From positions 1-64,000 of the forward strand of contig DATJQI010000011.1 in the NCBI GenBank assembly GCA_035505915.1: a DNA stretch of 64,000 nt, given 5' to 3'. This document shows, one piece after another, positions 31,945-39,579 of the stretch (position 1 is its first letter; each line of letters opens with the position of its first letter). Below the pieces are notes generated by a model. The model searched no databases, had not been told where the DNA came from, and was given only the letters and a program-made list of their open reading frames with translations. Both the position numbers and the translations under genes were made by a program. This DNA comes from 40CM-2-70-7 sp035505915. Lineage in GTDB: Bacteria > Gemmatimonadota > Gemmatimonadetes > Gemmatimonadales > GWC2-71-9.

Positions 31945-32021
31945 GCAGTCGGCAGACAGCAGTACGCTCCGTGAGATGGCATCCATCTCCTGGTCGGGGC
32001 GCACTGCCGTCTGCCGTCTGC
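31945..32021. repeat. Nested palindrome with a GCCGTCT heptamer between ftsK and yraN
   Basis: Outer arms of 19 bases (31945-31963 and 32003-32021) match with two mismatches and consist of GCCGTCT-type heptamers. Inside is a perfect hairpin GAGATGG-CAT-CCATCTC (31973-31989). The right arm ends at the ftsK stop codon. It could end ftsK transcription or be a small non-autonomous element. Confidence 0.65.
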
Positions 32022-34255
32022 TAGATGTCGTCAAGATCCTCCAACCCGACCAGCACGTCTCGGGGCTTCGATCCGTTCGCCGGCCCGAGAATCCCCGCCA
32101 TCTCGAGCTGATCGATGATCCGCGCGGCGCGCCCGTAGCCGATGCTCATCCGCCGCTGCAGGAGCGACGTGGAGCCGAGCTGGTTCTGAATGCAGACCTC
32201 GGCGGCCTGGCGGAAGAGGGGGTCGCGCTCGCCCGGGTCGCCGGCTTCGCCGTCCCCGCCACCCGCCTCGGCCACCTCCTGCGCGCGGATGGCGTCCACC
32301 TGTGCCTCGATGACCGACGCCGGCACCGCCGCGGCGCGGTGGTCGTCGTACCACTTCATCAGGCGCTCGGTCTCCTCCGTCGAGATGTACGCGCCCTGCA
32401 CGCGGACCGGCTCGCTCTTCCCCGGCGGCAGGAAGAGCATGTCGCCGTTGCCGAGGAGCGACTCGGCGCCGTTCTGATCGAGGATGGTGCGGCTGTCCAC
32501 CTTGGACGCCACCCGGAATCCGATCCGGCACGGGAAATTGGCCTTGATCACGCCGGTGATGACGTTCACCGAGGGCCGCTGCGTCGCGAGAAGCAAATGG
32601 ATGCCGATGGCGCGCGCCTTCTGCGCCAGCTGGGCGAGCGGCGTTTCGATCTCCCCCTGCACCGTCAGCATCAGGTCCGCGAGCTCGTCCACGATCAAGA
32701 CCACGTAGGGCAGGATGCCGTCCGTGTACTCGCCGTCGAAGGGCAGCTCCTTCTGGACCCCCGCCTGGGTCGCGAGCGTCTCGCGCGGCCCCTTCAGCGG
32801 CTTCTTCTCCAGCACCTTCTTGTTGAAATCGATGACGTTCCGGGCGTGGTTGGCGTGCAGGAGCTTGTAGCGCCGGTCCATCTCCCACACGGCCCACTTG
32901 AAGACCGTCGCCGCCTTGTGGTGGTTGGTCACCACCGGGAGCCCCAGATGCGGGAGCGACGAGTACATCGACAGCTCCACCATCTTGGGGTCGATCATGA
33001 GGAGCTTGAGCCGGTCGGGCGAGTAGGCGTACACCAGGCTCGTGATGATGGTGTTGATGCAGACCGATTTCCCGGACCCCGTCTGCCCCGCCAGCAGGAG
33101 GTGAGGCATCTTGGCCAGGTCGGCCACCACCTCTTCCCCTTCGATGTTCCGCCCCAGGGCCACGGGCAGGATCCGCTCGGCCCGGAACTCCTCGGTGTCG
33201 AGCAGCTCCCGGATCACCACCATGCGCGGATGCGGATTGGGGACCTCGATGCCCACCGCCGCCTTGCCCGGGATCGGGGCCAGGATGCGGAGCGATTGCG
33301 CCTTCATCGCGAGCGCCAGGTCGTCCGCGAGCCCCGAGATGCGCCCGACCTTCACGCCCGAACCGGGCTCGATCTCGAACCGGGTGACCACGGGGCCCAC
33401 GGTGCGGTCGGCGATGCGGCCTCCGACCCGGAACGTCTCGAGCGTCTGGATCAGCCGCTGCCCCATCGCGTCGATCTCCGCGATCCCCACGTCGGTCGAC
33501 CCCGGCGCGGGCTCGCTGAGGAGATCGATCGGCGGGAGCAGCGAGCCTTCGGGCGGGGGCGAAGCCGGAGCGGTCGGTTTGGGCTTCGGCGCAGGTTTGG
33601 GTTTTCGCTCCTTCGGGGAAGGGGAAGCGGGAAGAGGGAGGCGGGAAGAGGGAAGCGCGGCCTCCTCGAAATTGTCGTCCTCCGGTTCGGCTGGAACGAC
33701 ATCCCCACGCTTCCCTCTTCCCTCTTCCCGCTTCCCTTTCCCTTCCCGTTTCGCCGCTTTCTCAGCTTCCGCCGCCCGCAGCATCGCAAGCGGATGCCAG
33801 CCGACCGTGAAGATCCCCAGGGCGGACAGGGCGAAGACGCCGACCAGGACCGCGCCGGCGGGACCGGTGGTGCGCTCCACGCCGTCGGCCAGGAACGCCG
33901 GGATGACGCCGATCAGGCGCTGGCTGGCGGTCCACTGGGCATAGTCCGGGAGGTAGGAGACCGAGGTGCCGGTGACCACGGCCACCGCGTACGGCAGGAG
34001 GATGATCAGTCCGGCGCCGAGCGCGGCGGCGCGGGGAGAGGAGACGGTGCCCAGGCGGCCGAACGCGGCCAGCGCCCAGCCCACCCCGAGCGCCGGAATG
34101 ACGGCGGAGCCGACGCCGAACACTTTCCAGAGCGCGCCGCCCAGAGCGCCGCCGATGTTCCCGGTGATGTGCCAGGGGGCGAGGGTGAGTCCGAGAAAGA
34201 GGCCGAGGACCAGGGCCCCGATGCCGATCAGCTCTTCGCGGGCCCGGGGGTTCAC
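32021..34255 (-). CDS. ftsK: DNA translocase FtsK
   Basis: 744 residues from a GTG overlapping the comB stop (GTGA). Four membrane helices (about 10-150) are followed by a short charged linker. The RecA-like motor has LLLAGQTGSGKSVCINTII (Walker A), VLIVDELADLM (Walker B) and LLLATQRPSVNVITG. The C-terminal winged-helix gamma domain (VCIQNQLGSTSLLQRRMSIGY...QLEMAGILG) reads KOPS-type sequences. FtsK pumps chromosome termini through the division septum. Heptamer-repeat copies L and K lie in the linker, encoding REGKGKREEGRGKRG and LPSSRLPLPASPSP, so part of the linker is repeat-derived. Confidence 0.95.
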   Translation of the reverse strand: MNPRAREELIGIGALVLGLFLGLTLAPWHITGNIGGALGGALWKVFGVGSAVIPALGVGWALAAFGRLGTVSSPRAAALGAGLIILLPYAVAVVTGTSVSYLPDYAQWTASQRLIGVIPAFLADGVERTTGPAGAVLVGVFALSALGIFTVGWHPLAMLRAAEAEKAAKREGKGKREEGRGKRGDVVPAEPEDDNFEEAALPSSRLPLPASPSPKERKPKPAPKPKPTAPASPPPEGSLLPPIDLLSEPAPGSTDVGIAEIDAMGQRLIQTLETFRVGGRIADRTVGPVVTRFEIEPGSGVKVGRISGLADDLALAMKAQSLRILAPIPGKAAVGIEVPNPHPRMVVIRELLDTEEFRAERILPVALGRNIEGEEVVADLAKMPHLLLAGQTGSGKSVCINTIITSLVYAYSPDRLKLLMIDPKMVELSMYSSLPHLGLPVVTNHHKAATVFKWAVWEMDRRYKLLHANHARNVIDFNKKVLEKKPLKGPRETLATQAGVQKELPFDGEYTDGILPYVVLIVDELADLMLTVQGEIETPLAQLAQKARAIGIHLLLATQRPSVNVITGVIKANFPCRIGFRVASKVDSRTILDQNGAESLLGNGDMLFLPPGKSEPVRVQGAYISTEETERLMKWYDDHRAAAVPASVIEAQVDAIRAQEVAEAGGGDGEAGDPGERDPLFRQAAEVCIQNQLGSTSLLQRRMSIGYGRAARIIDQLEMAGILGPANGSKPRDVLVGLEDLDDI
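33615..33657 (+). repeat. GGGAAGN heptamer repeat, copy K
   Basis: Inside the ftsK linker, in frame, encoding LPSSRLPLPASPSP. It forms an inverted pair with copy L across 49 bases, giving a strong potential stem-loop. Confidence 0.82.
33707..33748 (-). repeat. GGGAAGN heptamer repeat, copy L
   Basis: Inside the ftsK linker, in frame, encoding GKGKREEGRGKRG; inverted relative to copy K. Confidence 0.82.
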
Positions 34256-34968
34256 GTGATGCGGCGGTCCGCGTAGGTGGGGACCACGGCGCAGCGGTCG
34301 GGCTTGGCGCAGAACGCGACGTCCTCGCCCAGCTGTGCCTCGTCGAGCTGGCGGGCGGCGTCGGAGGCGTCGAACGCCTCTTCCCAGCCTTCGTACTCGG
34401 TGGTGAGCGCGAGCGCCACGGTGGCCGCGTCGTTCAGGTCGACCTTCCGGATCCCCTTCTTCACCACCTTGACGATCCGGCCCGCGGTGTAAGCGTCTTC
34501 CAGCGCGAACTGCCGCTCCCGTCCCGCGCAGACGATCACGAGGTCACCGGTGGTGGTGAACAGCTCGCGGGCCCGGTCGGCCAGCGCGGTGAAGTTGATG
34601 GCGCCGCCCACGAGCACCGGCGCGCCGTCGCCGCTCGCCACCAGGGCCGGCGTGCCGTTGGTGGTCGCCAGGAAGACGGTCTTCCCCGCGACCGCCTCCG
34701 GCGTCATCTCCCGCGGCGAATTCCCCAGGGCGAACCCGGGGATCTTGATGCATTTCCGTTCCCCGGCGAGCAGGAAGCCGTCCTTCTCGAGGCTCGACGT
34801 CATCCGCACCGCCTCTTCCGACGAGGCGGCCGGCACCACCGCCTTCGCGCCGCTGGCGAGCGCCATCACGATGGTGGTGGTGGAGCGGAGCACGTCGAGC
34901 ACGATCACCCCCCGGCCTTGGACTTCTCCGGAGAGGCCGAGTGGCGTGAAGTGAACGTCGATCTTCAT
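34252..34968 (-). CDS. comB: 2-phosphosulfolactate phosphatase family protein (ComB)
   Basis: 238 residues. Family landmarks are VIVLDVLRSTTTIVMALASGA at the N-terminus (slightly abbreviated here), ERKCIKIPGFALGNSPREM, LATTNGTPAL and AGRERQFALEDAYTAG. The archetype removes phosphate from 2-phosphosulfolactate in coenzyme M synthesis. Many bacteria carry homologs without a coenzyme M pathway, so sulfolactate metabolism or another phosphatase role is possible. It overlaps accC and ftsK by 4 bases each. No other sulfolactate gene is visible in the window. Confidence 0.85.
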   Translation of the reverse strand: MKIDVHFTPLGLSGEVQGRGVIVLDVLRSTTTIVMALASGAKAVVPAASSEEAVRMTSSLEKDGFLLAGERKCIKIPGFALGNSPREMTPEAVAGKTVFLATTNGTPALVASGDGAPVLVGGAINFTALADRARELFTTTGDLVIVCAGRERQFALEDAYTAGRIVKVVKKGIRKVDLNDAATVALALTTEYEGWEEAFDASDAARQLDEAQLGEDVAFCAKPDRCAVVPTYADRRIT

Positions 34969-36320
34969 GCGTCTTTGAAGAGCTGCGGCTGTCGCTCGAG
35001 AAACTTGGTGTCGACTTTCCCGGCGATGAAGTCGGGATGGCGCATCACGCGCCCCAGGAAGGGTATGGTGGTGGTCACGCCCTCAATGATAAACGAGTCG
35101 AGGGCCTGGCGCATACGGGCCAGCGACTCGGCCCGGGTGTTGCCGTGCACGATCACCTTGGCCAGGAGCGAGTCGTAGTAGGGCGGCACCGTGTACCCGG
35201 CGTAGATGTGCGTGTCCACCCGGACGCCGGGGCCGCCGGGCGGGTGGTACGCGGTGATCTGGCCGGGAGAGGGCTGGAAGTTGCGGAAGGGATCTTCGGC
35301 GTTGACGCGGCACTCGATGGCGTGTCCCCGCAGGCGCATCCCTTCCATCTTGAGCCGCAGGTGCTCGCCCGCCGCCACCCGGATCTGCTCCTTCACCAGG
35401 TCGAAATTGGTGCACATCTCGGTGACCGGGTGCTCCACCTGGATCCGGGTGTTCATCTCCATGAAGTAGAACGACCCGTCTTCGTCCAGCAGGAACTCGA
35501 CCGTCCCCGCCCCGACGTACCCGATGGCCTCGGCGGCGGTGACCGCCGCGGCGCCCATCTTCTCCCGCAGGGCCTGATCGAGGGCCGGGCTGGGCGCTTC
35601 CTCGATGAGCTTCTGGTGGCGGCGCTGGATGGAGCAGTCCCGCTCGCACAGGTGCATCACCCGGCCGTGCTGGTCCCCCATGATCTGGATCTCGACGTGC
35701 CGGGGCCGGGCCAGGTACTTCTCGATGTAGACCTGGTCGGAGCCGAAGGCGGCGAGCGCCTCCTGGCGGGCCAGGTTGAAGCTCTGGGTGAACTGCTCGG
35801 CGTCGGGCGCGACGCGCATGCCCTTGCCGCCCCCGCCCGCCGCGGCCTTGATGATCACCGGAAAGCCGATCTTCTCGGCGAAGGAGAGCCCCTCCTCCAC
35901 GGACGTCACGGGGCCGGGGGACCCGGGCACCGTCGGGATCTTCACCTTCTGCGCGATCTTCCGCGCCACCGCCTTGTCCCCCATCTGCCGGATCTGATCG
36001 GGGGTGGGACCGATGAAGGTGATGTTCGACGCCTTCACGATGTCCGCGAACTCGGCGTTCTCGGCCAGGAAGCCGTAGCCCGGATGGATGGCGTCGGCGC
36101 CGGTGATCTCCGCCGCGGCGATGATGCGGGGGATGTTGAGATAGCTCTCGCGGCTGGGGGCCCGGCCGATGCAGACGTCGTCGTCGGCGAAGCGGACGTG
36201 GAGGCACTCGCGGTCCGCCTCGGAGTACACGGCCACCGTGGCGAGGCCGAGCTCCTTGCACGCCCGGATGACCCGCAGGGCGATCTCCCCGCGGTTGGCG
36301 ACGAGGACTTTCTTGAACAT
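34965..36320 (-). CDS. accC: Acetyl-CoA carboxylase, biotin carboxylase subunit
   Basis: 451 residues from the ATG at 36320 (MFKKVLVANRGEIALRVIRAC). The biotin-carboxylase N-domain is followed by an ATP-grasp domain with IIKAAAGGGGKGMR, then HVEIQIMGDQHG, RDCSIQRRHQKLIEEAP and FMEMNTRIQVEHPVTE, and the C-domain (AIECRVNAEDP). It carboxylates the biotin of AccB using ATP and bicarbonate in fatty-acid synthesis. The start shares one base with the pilT stop (TGATG), so it is coupled to pilT rather than to accB, whose gene lies just beyond pilT. Confidence 0.97.
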   Translation of the reverse strand: MFKKVLVANRGEIALRVIRACKELGLATVAVYSEADRECLHVRFADDDVCIGRAPSRESYLNIPRIIAAAEITGADAIHPGYGFLAENAEFADIVKASNITFIGPTPDQIRQMGDKAVARKIAQKVKIPTVPGSPGPVTSVEEGLSFAEKIGFPVIIKAAAGGGGKGMRVAPDAEQFTQSFNLARQEALAAFGSDQVYIEKYLARPRHVEIQIMGDQHGRVMHLCERDCSIQRRHQKLIEEAPSPALDQALREKMGAAAVTAAEAIGYVGAGTVEFLLDEDGSFYFMEMNTRIQVEHPVTEMCTNFDLVKEQIRVAAGEHLRLKMEGMRLRGHAIECRVNAEDPFRNFQPSPGQITAYHPPGGPGVRVDTHIYAGYTVPPYYDSLLAKVIVHGNTRAESLARMRQALDSFIIEGVTTTIPFLGRVMRHPDFIAGKVDTKFLERQPQLFKDA

Positions 36321-37504
36321 CAGGGCGTCAGGTCGATCGCGCCGGCGCCGGGCGCACTGGCCCCGCCGAACGCCCGGCTGGCCTGGGAGTCGACACCCGA
36401 GACCTTGAGGGCGAACTCGCTCGGGTTGGACGCGTAGAAGAGCGCGCTCTCGTAGCTGATCACGCCCTGCTGGAACCACTGGAAGAGCGACTGGTCGAAG
36501 GACTGCATCCCGTACTGTACCGAGCCTTCGGCGATCAGGTCGGGGATGGAGAGCGCCTTCGTGAGGTCGCGGATGTTGTCCTGGACGGTGGCGGTGTTGA
36601 TCAGCACCTCGGCCGCCGGCACCCGCCCCTTCCCGTCCTTCCGCGGCACCAGGCGGAGGGAGACCACGGCCTGGAGCGCCGTGGAGAGGAGGTGACGGAC
36701 CTCGTCGTGCTGGTGGGGCGGGAAGAACGAGATCACGCGGGTGATGGACTGCGTCGCGTCGGTGGTGTGGAGCGTAGAGAACACCAGGTGGCCGGTGTCG
36801 GCCGCCTTGAGCGCCGTGTCCAGCGTCTCCATGTCGCGGATTTCGCCGATGAGGATGACGTCGGGGTCCTGCCGGAGCACGTGCCGCAGCGCGGAGCTGA
36901 ACGACAGCGTGTCGTTCCCGACCTCGCGCTGGGAGATGTTGGCCAGGTTGTCGCGGTGCAGGAACTCGATCGGGTCTTCGATGGTGATGACGTTGACCCG
37001 GCGGTTCGAATTGATGTGGTTGATCAGCGCCGCGAGCGCCGTGGACTTGCCCGAGCCGGTCACGCCCGTGACCAAGACGAGGCCGCGGGGCTTCAGCGCG
37101 ATCTCCTCGAGCACCGGCGGGAGCGAGAGATCGCGGACCGTCTTCACCTCGTACGGAATGGCGCGGAACGCGAAGGCCACCGTGCCGCGCTGCTGGTAGA
37201 CGTTGGTCCGGAACCGGCCGACGCCCGGCACGCCGATGGCGAAGTCCGCCTCCTTGTGCTCGGCGAACTCCTTGACCTGGCGCGGCGTCATGATCTGCTC
37301 GGCCAGGGATTTCAGCTCTTCGGGCTTGAGCGGCTGGGTCTCCAGCGCCACCAGGTCCCCGTTCACCCGGATGGTGGCGGGACGGCCGACCTTGAGCAGC
37401 AGGTCGGAGCCGTTGCGCTGCACCATCTGGGTGATGGCCTGCTTGAAGTTGAACGCGACCGGGCCGCTCGCGGCCCCCGCGACGCCCGATGTCGGATCAG
37501 CCAT
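36320..37504 (-). CDS. pilT: Type IV pilus twitching-motility ATPase PilT
   Basis: 394 residues. The N-terminal PAS-like domain (SDLLLKVGRPATIRVNG) is followed by the RecA-like ATPase with Walker A TGVTGSGKST (146-155), the Asp box TIEDPIEFLH, Walker B DVILIGEIRDMETL and the His box HLVFSTLHTTDA. The PilT-type C-terminal segment reads VPAAEVLINTATVQDNIRDL. PilT powers pilus retraction. It is sandwiched between accB (overlap 8 bases) and accC (overlap 1 base); no other pilus gene is nearby. The last ~35 residues (ASRAFGGASAPGAG) are low complexity. Confidence 0.95.
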   Translation of the reverse strand: MADPTSGVAGAASGPVAFNFKQAITQMVQRNGSDLLLKVGRPATIRVNGDLVALETQPLKPEELKSLAEQIMTPRQVKEFAEHKEADFAIGVPGVGRFRTNVYQQRGTVAFAFRAIPYEVKTVRDLSLPPVLEEIALKPRGLVLVTGVTGSGKSTALAALINHINSNRRVNVITIEDPIEFLHRDNLANISQREVGNDTLSFSSALRHVLRQDPDVILIGEIRDMETLDTALKAADTGHLVFSTLHTTDATQSITRVISFFPPHQHDEVRHLLSTALQAVVSLRLVPRKDGKGRVPAAEVLINTATVQDNIRDLTKALSIPDLIAEGSVQYGMQSFDQSLFQWFQQGVISYESALFYASNPSEFALKVSGVDSQASRAFGGASAPGAGAIDLTP

Positions 37505-38000
37505 TGGGATCCAGTCGGAAGAGGACTTGACCGAACTCGACGGGCTGGGCGTTCTCCACGCAGACCTCGCGCACCACGCCCTGCACGTCGGCCTCGATCT
37601 CGTTCATGATCTTCATCGCCTCGATGATGCACACCACCTGCCCCGACGTGACCCGCGATCCCACCTTGATGTAGGCTTCCGCGCCGGGCTCGGGGGACTT
37701 GTAGAAGGTCCCCACCATCGGCGACTTGATTTCGAGGAGCAGGGGGGCGGGCGGCGCGGCCGCCGCCACGGGGGCGCCACCGCCGCCGCCCCCGCCCCCG
37801 GCCGCCATCGGCGCCGGCGCCGTCATCGGCGGAGGGGCCTGCCCGACGACGACGTGCTGGGCCCCGCCCGCCTGGTGACCCGCGCGGGAAACCCGCACCG
37901 AGGCCCAGAGGCCGAGAAACCCGCGCCGGATCTCGACGGACCCGATTTCGGGCGCGTCCTGGAGCGTTTTGACCAGCTGGCTGATGAGGTCGAGGTTCAT
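37497..38000 (-). CDS. accB: Acetyl-CoA carboxylase biotin carboxyl carrier protein
   Basis: 167 residues. The N-terminal helical part (LDLISQLVKTLQDA) is followed by a long Ala/Pro/Gly linker (about 55-88). The biotinyl domain has the modification site EAMKIMNE (Lys130) and the preceding SPMVGTFYKSPEPGA. It carries carboxybiotin between AccC and the carboxyltransferase. AGGTGA directly precedes the ATG. It overlaps pilT by 8 bases and follows the M24 peptidase gene after 33 bases. Confidence 0.96.
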   Translation of the reverse strand: MNLDLISQLVKTLQDAPEIGSVEIRRGFLGLWASVRVSRAGHQAGGAQHVVVGQAPPPMTAPAPMAAGGGGGGGGAPVAAAAPPAPLLLEIKSPMVGTFYKSPEPGAEAYIKVGSRVTSGQVVCIIEAMKIMNEIEADVQGVVREVCVENAQPVEFGQVLFRLDPNG

Positions 38001-38033
38001 TTCACCTAATAGAGCGTGCGCCCGGTTGATCCG

Positions 38034-39134
38034 TCAATCCTGCGTCAGTTCCAGTAGTTCCGTGGCTCCGTCCGAGAGCAGCACCGGTCCGCCGGCGGAA
38101 AGCCACACGTCGTCTTCGATGCGGACCCCCCCGTCGCCGGGGAGATACACGCCGGGCTCGATGGTGACCACGGCGTCCACCGGCAGCGCCTCCGTGGCGG
38201 TGGAGGAGAGCCGCGGCGCCTCGTGGACGTCGAGCCCCAGCCCGTGCCCCAGCGAATGCCCGAACGCGTCCCCGAAGCCGCGAGCCGTGATGGGATCGCG
38301 GGCCAGCGCGTCCGCCTCGCGGCCCGTCATCCCGGCCCGGATCCCTTCGCGGGCCCTCCGCTGCGCGCCGGCCACCAGATCGTACAGGGCCCGCTGCTCT
38401 TCGGTCGCCCGCGCCCCGACCACCACGGTGCGGGTGATGTCGGACGCGTAGCCGTCCACCGTGGCGCCGAAGTCGAGGAGCAGCCACTCGCCCGCCCGGA
38501 CCACGCGGCTCGACGACCTGGCGTGCGGCAGGGCGCCCCGCGGGCCGGACGCCACGATGGTCGGGAACGGATGCGCCTCGCTGCCCAGCGTCCGCAGCGC
38601 CCCTTCCAGCAGTCCCGCGATCCCGTGCTCCGACATCCCGGGCCGCACGCGCGCCAGGGTGGCGCGGAGGGCCTCCATCGCGAGTGTCGCCGCCGCCCGG
38701 ATCGCCTCCACCTCACCCGGGTCTTTCCGCATCCGGAGGGCTTCGACCAGCTCGCCCGCGGGCTGCCACCGCCACCCCTTGCCGCTCGCCGCGAGCCGCT
38801 CCGCGTCGCGGACCGTCAGCACGTGTCCCTCGAAGCCCACCGTCTCGAGCGGACCGAGGCGGGACATCTCCCGGAAGAGCCGGTCCCAGACGCTGGTGCG
38901 CTCCACCTCGACCCGGGCCGCGCCGGCCGCTTCCGCGCGGGCCTGCTCGTCGTACCGGAAGTCGGTGACCAGGAGCAGGTCGCGTGCGGTCGCCACCACC
39001 ATCCCCGCGGACCCGCTGAATCCCGTGAGGTACCGCACGTTGGCCCGGCCGCCGACCAGCAGGGCGTCGAGGCCCTGGGCGGCGAGGGCCGCGATCAGCG
39101 CATCACGCCGCGCGGGCCGGGGGTCAGCGGCCAC
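38034..39134 (-). CDS. M24 family Xaa-Pro aminopeptidase
   Basis: 366 residues. A creatinase-like N-terminal domain (RRDALIAALAAQGLDALLVGG..NVRYLTGFSGSAG) precedes the pita-bread catalytic domain. The five metal ligands are visible: the two Asp in LLLDFGATVDGYASDITRT, His in GHGLGLDVHEAP, Glu in VTIEPGVYLPG and Glu in GVRIEDDV. It removes N-terminal residues that precede proline. It overlaps aroQ by 11 bases. The aroQ-peptidase-accB order is common in bacteria, which helps explain this operon. Confidence 0.92.
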   Translation of the reverse strand: MAADPRPARRDALIAALAAQGLDALLVGGRANVRYLTGFSGSAGMVVATARDLLLVTDFRYDEQARAEAAGAARVEVERTSVWDRLFREMSRLGPLETVGFEGHVLTVRDAERLAASGKGWRWQPAGELVEALRMRKDPGEVEAIRAAATLAMEALRATLARVRPGMSEHGIAGLLEGALRTLGSEAHPFPTIVASGPRGALPHARSSSRVVRAGEWLLLDFGATVDGYASDITRTVVVGARATEEQRALYDLVAGAQRRAREGIRAGMTGREADALARDPITARGFGDAFGHSLGHGLGLDVHEAPRLSSTATEALPVDAVVTIEPGVYLPGDGGVRIEDDVWLSAGGPVLLSDGATELLELTQD

Positions 39135-39579
39135 GGCGATCGGGGAGGGCGGCCAGGTGCGCGACCAGCCCCTCGAGACCGAGCCGGTAGCTGTCCGCGC
39201 CGAAGCCCGTCACCACGCCCACCGCCAGATCGGCCAGGAGCGAGCGCCGGCGCTCGGGCTCCCGCGCGAAGATGTTCGACAGGTGCACTTCGACGAACGG
39301 GACCTGCACGGCCAGGAGCGCGTCCCGCACGGCCAGGCTCGTGTGCGTGAACGCGGCGGCGTTGACCACCGCGCCGTCCGCCGTCCCCTTCAGCTTCTGG
39401 ATCGCGTCGACCAGCTCGCCTTCGTGATTGGTCTGGCTGAACACGCACTCGACGCCGAGGGTGCGGGCGCGCTCCCGGGTGGCGGCTTCGATCTGCGCGA
39501 GCGTCACCGCTCCGTAGATCTCAGGCTCGCGCTCCCCCAGCAGATTGAGGTTCGGACCATTCAGAACCGCGACACGCAC
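39124..39579 (-). CDS. aroQ: Type II 3-dehydroquinate dehydratase
   Basis: 151 residues from the GTG at 39579 (MRVAVLNGPNLNLLG), which shares its first base with the TPR gene stop (TAGTG). An eight-codon upstream extension to 39603 is unlike the family. Active-site elements are GEREPEIYG (Arg17, Tyr22), SQTNHEGELVD, VNAAAFTHTS, the catalytic His in VEVHLSNIFARE and the closing GFGADSY. It makes 3-dehydroshikimate in the shikimate pathway and works as a dodecamer. Confidence 0.95.
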   Translation of the reverse strand: MRVAVLNGPNLNLLGEREPEIYGAVTLAQIEAATRERARTLGVECVFSQTNHEGELVDAIQKLKGTADGAVVNAAAFTHTSLAVRDALLAVQVPFVEVHLSNIFAREPERRRSLLADLAVGVVTGFGADSYRLGLEGLVAHLAALPDRRGR

